Assembly: GCA_027018975.1 (NCBI GenBank)
Contig: JALUXN010000024.1
Span: 1 to 23,377 of the forward strand
From: Mariprofundaceae bacterium
GTDB taxonomy: Bacteria; Pseudomonadota; Zetaproteobacteria; Mariprofundales; Mariprofundaceae
DNA length: 23,377 bases
Reading direction: 5' to 3'
Under the pieces are notes generated by a model. That model ran no database searches and was not told the origin of the DNA. It worked only from the letters and a program-made list of their open reading frames with translations. Every line of letters starts with the position of its first letter. Position 1 is the first letter of the stretch. Made by a program: the position numbers and the translations under genes. Positions 1 through 5,697 of the stretch are shown here, in pieces.

Positions 1-61
1 CATACTCATGGGCAAGATGCTCAATATCTGACTTTTTTTGGTGAATTTCATCAAGTAACAT
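1..61 (-). CDS. Partial N-terminus, probable MNT-type nucleotidyltransferase
   Basis: About 20 codons are visible before the window edge. Two ATG codons are adjacent (64-62 and 61-59). An AAGGAGG ribosome binding site at 66-72 lies one base from the first and four from the second, so the second is preferred. The peptide reads MLLDEIHQKKSDIEHLAHEY, a short amphipathic helix of the kind that precedes the GSxARG catalytic motif in minimal nucleotidyltransferases (MntA-like antitoxins of HEPN/MNT modules). The catalytic motif is outside the window, so the family call rests on resemblance of the first residues only. The gene starts about 30 bases after the ModA-like stop codon on the same strand and is probably in the same transcript. 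Confidence 0.4.
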   Translation of the reverse strand, partial: MLLDEIHQKKSDIEHLAHEY

Positions 62-91
62 CATGCCTCCTTGCTATCATTTGCATGTGAT

Positions 92-790
92 TCATGGCAA
101 TAGCATGGCAGTAAGCTTATCAGATTGCAAAAACAGATGAGCCATCATCTGCTCGTGTAAGAGCGCTGCGACATATGGAATTTCTGCAATAGCATCCTGT
201 TGCGAAGTTAGCGGTACAAAGCCGGCATCAACCAAGCCTTGATCGACCATCATGGCAGCCTGCATGGCGTTTTGGGCATAGATGAGTTTGGGTTGTAAAG
301 CACGCCATAGCCCTCGCTGTTGCAGCGCGACTTTTGCGGCTTTGCCCAATGGCGCGACATCTGGATTGGCGATGGCAATATGGCGGATGGATGGATTGGT
401 CAGCATGCTGAGCTCTGAAATGATCCGTTTGCCGACCTTCACGCCAAGATAGCCTTGGCTGACTGCATATTGCGCCGTCGCCTTGTGTTGGCGCATCAAC
501 AGTGCCGGTCTCTCCTGATCTGCGGCAATAAACAGGTCAAACGGTGCGCCCTGCATAATCTGGTTGTAGAGACGCCCTGTGGAGCCCGGCACCAGTCGAA
601 CAGTCACATGGTGCGCTCTCTCAAAGTTGGCTGCCCGCTGCTGCATCACCGGGTACAAACTCGAAGCCACCGCCACTGTCAGTGTCTCAGCGGCTTGCGA
701 AAAAGAACCACAAAGGCACAGAGACATAAAGAAAAAGAGTGGTTTGATGCTGCTTTGTGCCTTCGTGCCCTTGTGGTGAAACAGGTTCAT
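92..790 (-). CDS. modA: ModA-like molybdate-binding periplasmic protein
   Basis: A 232-residue substrate-binding protein of the ModA family, which captures molybdate or a similar oxyanion in the periplasm for an ABC importer. The family pattern is clear: VASSLYPV near residue 41, GSTGRLY, GAPFDLFIAAD, then IANPDVAPLGKAA and a VDAGFVPL block near the C-terminus. Residues 1-34 form a signal peptide (basic start, hydrophobic PLFFFMSLCLCG stretch, SQA-A cleavage site). That whole leader is encoded by a palindromic repeat (707-777). The start lies three bases after the moaA stop, so the two genes are co-transcribed. No modB or modC permease or ATPase is visible, so either they lie elsewhere or the protein serves another transporter. 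No strong ribosome binding site is obvious, which fits coupling to moaA. Confidence 0.8.
   Translation of the reverse strand: MNLFHHKGTKAQSSIKPLFFFMSLCLCGSFSQAAETLTVAVASSLYPVMQQRAANFERAHHVTVRLVPGSTGRLYNQIMQGAPFDLFIAADQERPALLMRQHKATAQYAVSQGYLGVKVGKRIISELSMLTNPSIRHIAIANPDVAPLGKAAKVALQQRGLWRALQPKLIYAQNAMQAAMMVDQGLVDAGFVPLTSQQDAIAEIPYVAALLHEQMMAHLFLQSDKLTAMLLP
707..777. repeat. Palindromic repeat, copy 1 (encodes the ModA signal peptide)
   Basis: Two 25-base arms, 707-731 and 753-777, are inverted with about 20 of 25 matches and separated by a 21-base loop. Each arm reads outward-in as ACCACAAAGGCAC followed by a near-repeat of AAGGCAC and ending CAAAG or TAAAG. The arm at 753-777, reverse-complemented, matches the left arm of copy 2 (5282-5306) at 24 of 25 bases. 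The unit has no coding capacity of its own and looks like a small dispersed hairpin repeat of the REP/MITE kind. It overlaps the 5' end of the modA-like reading frame. Confidence 0.85.
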
Positions 791-793
791 GTT

Positions 794-1813
794 TTAACCA
801 CCAATATGAATCATGGAGCGCTTTTCACGCTCCGTATCAAACTCATACAGCCCGATCTCCGGCTTGAGCATCGCTGCGCGCAGAAAGGTCGCACGGATGG
901 CTTCATCGCTGCCGCCATCGCGGATCAGGTCGCGCAGGTTGAGTTGATGATCCGCCGGCAGACATGCGCGCAGACCACCATCAGCTGTTAAACGCAGGCG
1001 ATTGCAACCTTCACAAAACCGCTCCGACATCGGCATGATAACCCCCACCTTGCCGCGCCCCGACTTCAAGGGCAGATAACGCGCCGCACTATTGCCCGTT
1101 GGCATGGGCGACAGCTCCACACGCTGCAGCAGATCATCGCGTTTTAGGATATCATCGATGGCAATGTAGTGTTGCTGCCAATCCATCCCCTGTTTCATCG
1201 GCATCAGTTCAATAAAACGAATAGTTGCGCCGCTATCGGAAGCAAAATCAATCAAATCCGCCACTTCATCATCGTTGATGCCGCGCATCAGCACCGTATT
1301 CAATTTGATCGGCGATAGGCCTGCCGCTTTGGCTGCTTGGATGCCGGCCAGCACCGGTGCCAGCTCGCCGCCGGTCAATTTGCGAAAGCGCAGAGGGTTC
1401 AGGCTATCGATGCTGATATTGATACGTTGCAGCCCCGCTACTGCCAGATCATGCGCATATTTTTCTAACAGCGTGGCATTGGTGGTCATGCTCAAATCGG
1501 TGATGCCCGGGATATTGGCCAGCTGCTCCACCAATCGCGGCAAATCGCGGCGTACCAGCGGCTCACCGCCGGTCAGGCGCAATTTTGTCACCCCCAATCC
1601 TGCCGCTACACGGACAATGCGTTCGATCTCTTCATAGCGCAAAATCTGCGCATGGGATTCCGCCCTGTACGCATCCGGCGCAGGCCGACAGTAATCACAG
1701 CGCATATTGCACCGATCCGTCACCGAGATACGCAGATAGGTGAGCTGGCGAGCAAAGCGGTCGCGCAACTGCTCGGGCGGGCGCGGGTAAAATGAGATCG
1801 TTTCTGCGTCCAT
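794..1813 (-). CDS. moaA: GTP 3',8-cyclase MoaA
   Basis: A radical SAM enzyme of 339 residues that, with MoaC, converts GTP to cyclic pyranopterin monophosphate, the first step of molybdenum cofactor synthesis. The N-terminal [4Fe-4S] cluster motif is C35-x3-C39-x2-C42, followed by the SAM-binding TGGEPL at 81-86. The second cluster, which binds GTP, uses C267, C270 and C284 (FCEGCNRLRL, then RACL). The protein ends in Gly-Gly, as needed for MoaA activity. The ATG overlaps the stop of the upstream PIN toxin gene by one base (TAATG), implying translational coupling. The product supplies cofactor for the nitrate reductase encoded next door. It is full length and unbroken. Confidence 0.96.
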   Translation of the reverse strand: MDAETISFYPRPPEQLRDRFARQLTYLRISVTDRCNMRCDYCRPAPDAYRAESHAQILRYEEIERIVRVAAGLGVTKLRLTGGEPLVRRDLPRLVEQLANIPGITDLSMTTNATLLEKYAHDLAVAGLQRINISIDSLNPLRFRKLTGGELAPVLAGIQAAKAAGLSPIKLNTVLMRGINDDEVADLIDFASDSGATIRFIELMPMKQGMDWQQHYIAIDDILKRDDLLQRVELSPMPTGNSAARYLPLKSGRGKVGVIMPMSERFCEGCNRLRLTADGGLRACLPADHQLNLRDLIRDGGSDEAIRATFLRAAMLKPEIGLYEFDTEREKRSMIHIGG

Positions 1814-2220
1814 TACTCAGCCATAGAGATGAAGTGTTCGGGAGAAACCGCTAACTCGGGGAATGCTCTCAACACCTTCTTGTCTGATGTGACCAACAGC
1901 GTCTGGTGCCGTTTGGCCAGCGCGAGAAATTCGCAATCATAGGCGCTGCAACCCGATTCGGCAGCCAGCGCCAGCACGTCAGCCGATGCAATATCGACCC
2001 CCATACCAAATCGGCGTTCGGCGAACACCATGATCTGAGTCGCCTTATCCAGCGTGATCATCCGGTTGCGAACATATGACATCAGTACGCTGCGCAACTC
2101 ACTGCGCCACAGTCGGGGCAGTTGCCAGTGCGCATCCCGCGCATACACCCGTTCTGCCCATGCTGTTTTCTCTCCGGGTATGAGCAGATAGGCGATGAGG
2201 TTGGTGTCGGCGACGATCAC
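1813..2220 (-). CDS. PIN-domain ribonuclease toxin, VapC/FitB type
   Basis: A 135-residue PIN-domain protein, probably the RNase toxin of a type II toxin-antitoxin pair. The four acidic residues that bind the catalytic metal are all present: D5 (VADTN), E41 (RSELRSVL), D95 (SAYDCEFLALA) and D113 (TSDKKVL), so the nuclease looks intact. The start codon is GTG and overlaps the antitoxin stop (GTGA), the usual arrangement that keeps toxin translation dependent on antitoxin translation. The stop overlaps the moaA start, which puts a housekeeping cofactor gene directly downstream in the same transcript. The RNA target cannot be read from sequence. Confidence 0.88.
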   Translation of the reverse strand: MIVADTNLIAYLLIPGEKTAWAERVYARDAHWQLPRLWRSELRSVLMSYVRNRMITLDKATQIMVFAERRFGMGVDIASADVLALAAESGCSAYDCEFLALAKRHQTLLVTSDKKVLRAFPELAVSPEHFISMAE

Positions 2221-2462
2221 GCGCGCCCTTCACGTTTGGCCTGCTCAAGCATGCTATCGTCCAACGGTGGTAGCTCCGCAAGGCTGTTTCTCAGTTCGCG
2301 AGCCTGTAACAGCCAGGCCGCATCGTCTCCCGGATCATCCCGTAGCACCTTTTCCAGCAAATATAGAACTTCCTTATTCAAACTCCGGTGATGGTGCATC
2401 GCCTGTTTTTTCAGGATCTGATACAAATCATCCGGAATGTTGCGTAATGTCAATGCAGCCAT
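2217..2462 (-). CDS. Ribbon-helix-helix antitoxin, FitA-like
   Basis: An 81-residue protein with a ribbon-helix-helix DNA-binding domain at residues 1-45 (a short beta strand ALTLRNIP, then two helices around DDLYQILKKQA and NKEVLYLLEKVL). The C-terminal tail, rich in acidic and leucine residues (about 50-81), would wrap and inhibit the PIN toxin. An AGGAG ribosome binding site lies five bases before the ATG. It is the first gene of the antitoxin-toxin-moaA-modA run. Members of this family dimerise and repress their own promoter with the toxin as co-repressor; the 16-bp palindrome upstream is a candidate site. Confidence 0.85.
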   Translation of the reverse strand: MAALTLRNIPDDLYQILKKQAMHHHRSLNKEVLYLLEKVLRDDPGDDAAWLLQARELRNSLAELPPLDDSMLEQAKREGRA

Positions 2463-2492
2463 GTGAACTCCTGTCCGATATTAAAACAATCG

Positions 2493-2508
2493 ACCTATTG
2501 CAATAGGT
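2493..2508. promoter_or_regulatory. Perfect 16-bp palindrome, candidate antitoxin operator
   Basis: ACCTATTGCAATAGGT is a perfect inverted repeat in the leader of the antitoxin gene, 30 bases before its ATG. A further CTATT half-element abuts it. Dimeric ribbon-helix-helix antitoxins bind such palindromes to autoregulate. The assignment is from position and symmetry only. Confidence 0.45.
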
Positions 2509-2535
2509 AATAGCATCATAGCGATATCATTTTGC

Positions 2536-2564
2536 ATTCAATATGGAATCATATATCATGTCAA
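2536..2564 (-). promoter_or_regulatory. Candidate sigma-70 promoter of the antitoxin-toxin-moaA-modA run
   Basis: A perfect -35 TTGACA (2564-2559) is followed, after 17 bases, by TTGAAT (2541-2536), matching four of six -10 positions. The region is AT-rich compared with its surroundings. Transcription would start near 2529, placing the palindrome at 2493-2508 just downstream of the start, where a bound repressor could block transcription. Confidence 0.35.
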
Positions 2565-2571
2565 GATCGCA

Positions 2572-5250
2572 CTAACCGTGCAGTAACCGTTTCATCTCCG
2601 GCACACATGAGCCGCAGCCGGTGCCGGCCATGGTGCAGGCTTTGAGTGCTTCGATGGAGTCTGCACCATCGCGAATTGCCGCTGCCAGCTCCAGTTCACC
2701 GACATTGTTGCAGGCGCAAATGATTTTCCCCTTGTTGTCCGCCTTGTTGACCGGCCCGCCGGGTGCCAACAGATAGGGGCGTAACTCGCCAATATCTCGC
2801 CCTTCAAGCATCAGCTTGCGTAACCATTGCGCTTCAGCAATATCGCCACCGACCCAGCGTACCGCCACCAAACGACCGTCGGACAACCATGCTTTGCGAT
2901 TGATGCCCTGTTTGCGATCCGAATAGGTGAGTGTTTCGAATGTTTGCCCCTGCTCCAGCATCTGATCGAGGCGTCGGTATTGTTCCGCCTTCAGCGGTTT
3001 GGTGCAGGCCAATTCGATCGCTGTCACTGGATGATCGCTGCCCATGCAGGCGACGACGCCATAGCTATATCCCTCAATCATGCTGCGGCCGAGCGCCAGT
3101 TGTTGGCCGGCCATCAACATGGTGCCACGCCATGCCGGCTCAAATCGTTCCACCTGCACGGCGGCATGCTTGAACTCCGGCTCTTTGGAGACGGGGTCAA
3201 CGACCGCTTGGGTCAGATTGTTGGCGCGACCACCGCGCGCGCTCATCTCCCCCCAATGCATGGGCAGAAACAGCACACCCGGCCGCACATCGCGGCTGAT
3301 CTGCACCGCTACACATCCTTCACCACGGCGTGAAACCACCCGCACCAAATCCTCTGCGCCAATACCGCGCACCGCTGCATCATCGGGATGGATCTGCAGT
3401 TGCGGCAGCGGCATGTGTTGCATCAGCGATGGCACCGCGCCGGTTTTGGTCATCGTATGCCACTGGTCGCGGATGCGGCCGGTGGTGAGCGATAGCGGAT
3501 AGTCGGCATCGGTTGGTTCGGCAACCGGGCGATAGCTCACATCCAGAAAGTGCGCCTTACCATCGGCCGTTTCAAACTGGCCGTTTTCGTATAATCGACT
3601 GGCCTGTCCAGCTATTGAACCGACGGGGAATGGCCACTGCTGCGGCCCCTGTTCGTCCAATAGCCGATACGTCAGACCAGTGATGTCGATATCCGTGCCG
3701 GTAGTCAGGCCGCGATGCTCGTTGAACACCGATTCCGCGTTTTCATAACTGAAGGCATGGCGCCAGTCTTGCCCCAGCTTTTCGCCCAGACGCACACCAA
3801 AATCGGCGGCAATCTGCCAGTCCGGACGACTGACTCCGGCAGCGGGCAGCGCCTGCTGCAGATGCGTGATACGGCGCTCAGAGTTGGTCACCGTACCCTC
3901 TTTTTCCGCCCAGCCGGCGGCGGGGAACAGGATATGGGCGAATGTTGTCGTATCGGTCGGGTGGTAGGCATCGGAGACCATCACCAGCTCGGCCTTTTTT
4001 AGCGCGGCCTCAGCGCGTTTGGCATCCGGCATGGAGACAATCGGATTGGTGCAGGCAATCCACACCGCTTTGACCGTGCCCGCTTCCAGCGCATCAAACA
4101 GTTCGGTGGCCGTTAACCCCGGTTTCTCGGATAGAGCATCCACACCCCAATAATCCGCCACTTCCTTGCGATGTGCCGGATTGGTGTAATCGCGGTGCGC
4201 CGCCAGCATATTGGCCAGACCGCCCACTTCGCGGCCGCCCATGGCATTGGGCTGGCCGGTGAGCGAAAACGGCCCGCAACCGGGCTTGCCCACCTGTCCG
4301 GTTGCCAGATGCAGATTCAACAGGGCGTTATTTTTATCCGATCCGGAGGTGGATTGGTTCATCCCCATTGTCCAGAACGACAGGGTTCTGTTTTCAGCAA
4401 TCCAGAGCGCCGCCTTGACGATATTGGCAGCCTCCAGTCCGCAGATTTCCGCCGCCCTGCGCGGCGTCATCGCTGCCACCTGCGCCCGCATAGCATCGAA
4501 TCCCTGCGTATGTTCGGCGATATAATCGTTGTCGATCAAATCTTCCCAGATCATCACATTGAGCATCGCCTGCAACAGCGGCACATCGGTGCCGGGCTTG
4601 AGCGGCAGATAGAGATCGGCAATCGAGCAGCTGTCGGTGCGGCGCGGATCGGCGACGACGATCTTCAGATCGGGATTGGCCTCTTTGGCCTCCTCCATCC
4701 TGCGAAACAGGATTGGGTGGGCGTAGGCCGGATTGGCGCCGATGATGAAATAGGATTCGGCCAGCTCAATATCATCATAACAGGTCGGCGGCCCATCGGC
4801 GCCGAATGCGCGTTTGTAGCCGACCACTGCCGAGGACATGCAGAGCCGTGAGTTGGTGTCGATATTGTTCGAGCCGATAAAACCCTTCATCAGCTTGTTG
4901 AAGACGTAATAATCCTCGGTCAACAGCTGTCCCGATACATAGAAAGCCACCGCATCGGGCCCATGCTCACGGATGATGTCGGCGAATTTCTGTGCGCCAT
5001 GTTCCAGCGCGGTATCCCAATCGACCGGCGCAAATGGCGCGCTCAACGCAGTGCGCAGCTGCGGGTGGAGCAGGCGGTCATCTGTGCGCACGGTGTGATG
5101 CAGCTCGCGTCCCTTCGAGCACAACTTGCCCCGATTGGTCGGGTGCTTTTCATCGCCTGCCAGCGAGATAATCCGCTGACCATCACTCTCCAACCGAATC
5201 CCGCACCCCGTACCGCAATAAGAACAGGCGCTATTCACTATCCGGGTCAT
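2572..5250 (-). CDS. nasA: Assimilatory nitrate reductase, catalytic subunit NasA
   Basis: A cytoplasmic molybdopterin enzyme of 892 residues that reduces nitrate to nitrite. The N-terminal [4Fe-4S] ligands are C9, C12, C16 and C44. C137 in SRLCMSS is the expected molybdenum ligand of Nap/Nas-type reductases. Molybdopterin oxidoreductase and dinucleotide-binding domains fill about residues 5-700. The C-terminus carries a BFD-like [2Fe-2S] domain (C845, C847, C879, C882), the Klebsiella-type NasA layout in which the extra cluster helps accept electrons from a partner protein. No Tat signal is present, as expected for an assimilatory enzyme. CAGGAG precedes the ATG. It follows nirB and nirD on the same strand, with a hairpin repeat in the gap. 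No separate electron-transfer subunit is visible. Confidence 0.95.
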   Translation of the reverse strand: MTRIVNSACSYCGTGCGIRLESDGQRIISLAGDEKHPTNRGKLCSKGRELHHTVRTDDRLLHPQLRTALSAPFAPVDWDTALEHGAQKFADIIREHGPDAVAFYVSGQLLTEDYYVFNKLMKGFIGSNNIDTNSRLCMSSAVVGYKRAFGADGPPTCYDDIELAESYFIIGANPAYAHPILFRRMEEAKEANPDLKIVVADPRRTDSCSIADLYLPLKPGTDVPLLQAMLNVMIWEDLIDNDYIAEHTQGFDAMRAQVAAMTPRRAAEICGLEAANIVKAALWIAENRTLSFWTMGMNQSTSGSDKNNALLNLHLATGQVGKPGCGPFSLTGQPNAMGGREVGGLANMLAAHRDYTNPAHRKEVADYWGVDALSEKPGLTATELFDALEAGTVKAVWIACTNPIVSMPDAKRAEAALKKAELVMVSDAYHPTDTTTFAHILFPAAGWAEKEGTVTNSERRITHLQQALPAAGVSRPDWQIAADFGVRLGEKLGQDWRHAFSYENAESVFNEHRGLTTGTDIDITGLTYRLLDEQGPQQWPFPVGSIAGQASRLYENGQFETADGKAHFLDVSYRPVAEPTDADYPLSLTTGRIRDQWHTMTKTGAVPSLMQHMPLPQLQIHPDDAAVRGIGAEDLVRVVSRRGEGCVAVQISRDVRPGVLFLPMHWGEMSARGGRANNLTQAVVDPVSKEPEFKHAAVQVERFEPAWRGTMLMAGQQLALGRSMIEGYSYGVVACMGSDHPVTAIELACTKPLKAEQYRRLDQMLEQGQTFETLTYSDRKQGINRKAWLSDGRLVAVRWVGGDIAEAQWLRKLMLEGRDIGELRPYLLAPGGPVNKADNKGKIICACNNVGELELAAAIRDGADSIEALKACTMAGTGCGSCVPEMKRLLHG

Positions 5251-5281
5251 TCCAACTCCTGATTTTTATTAAAGACGATCA

Positions 5282-5351
5282 ACCACAAAGGCACGAAGGC
5301 ACAAAGTATGACCTTAGTATGCTTTTCTTTGCGCCTTTGTGTCTTTGTGGT
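5282..5351. repeat. Palindromic repeat, copy 2 (nirD-nasA gap)
   Basis: Arms at 5282-5306 and 5327-5351 match as inverted repeats at 22 of 25 positions around a 20-base loop. It is the same element as at 707-777. Here it is non-coding, filling most of the 124-base gap between nirD and nasA. In RNA it would form a long hairpin that could stabilise, attenuate or partly terminate the operon transcript. It lacks the U-tract of an ordinary terminator. Confidence 0.85.
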
Positions 5352-5374
5352 GAAAAATATCCAATGAACTCAAT

Positions 5375-5680
5375 CTACAGGCTTAAAAACACCTGATCGT
5401 TTTCAATCTTCACCGGATAGGTCTGCACACACCCCTCCTCCGGCGGCACAGCCTGACCAGTATCGAGATGGATCCGCAGATTATGTAGCGGGCAGAGGAT
5501 ATCATCGCCGGAGACCATGCCCTCGGCCAGCGGTCCCTGTTTGTGTGGGCAGCGATTCTCCACCGCCTTCACACGGTCATCGCTCAGCCGGAAGAGGGCG
5601 ATGACCGTATCGCCGGCACGCACTGTCCGCGCCGCGCCCTGTGGGATTTCATCGAGTTGACATACTGCCGTCCAGTTCAT
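5375..5680 (-). CDS. nirD: Nitrite reductase small subunit NirD (Rieske-type)
   Basis: A 101-residue Rieske-fold protein, the small subunit of NAD(P)H-dependent assimilatory nitrite reductase. The Rieske ligand pattern is kept: CPH in NRCPHKQGPLAEG and CPLH in ILCPLHNLRI, so a [2Fe-2S] cluster is likely. In E. coli-type NirD these ligands are lost, so this belongs to the cluster-bearing group. The ATG at 5680 is chosen because AGGAG (5687-5691) lies six bases upstream. A longer frame from GTG at 5701 overlaps the nirB stop (GTGA) but has poorer spacing. The start lies just after the nirB stop, consistent with one operon. Confidence 0.92.
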   Translation of the reverse strand: MNWTAVCQLDEIPQGAARTVRAGDTVIALFRLSDDRVKAVENRCPHKQGPLAEGMVSGDDILCPLHNLRIHLDTGQAVPPEEGCVQTYPVKIENDQVFLSL

Positions 5681-5697
5681 TGCTCGCTCCTGTTTCA

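Noticed and set aside
1814..2571. A molybdenum-cofactor riboswitch ahead of moaA
   Set aside because: moaA begins inside the toxin stop codon, leaving no leader, and no structured element of that kind is seen upstream of the antitoxin.
4171..4851. A 226-codon plus-strand open frame inside nasA
   Set aside because: It is antisense to an intact molybdoenzyme gene, with no recognisable domain.
5251..5374. The hairpin upstream of nasA as an ordinary intrinsic terminator
   Set aside because: It has long imperfect arms rich in A and T-interrupted motifs and no U-tract after the stem; the sequence match to the copy at 707-777 identifies it as a repeat.
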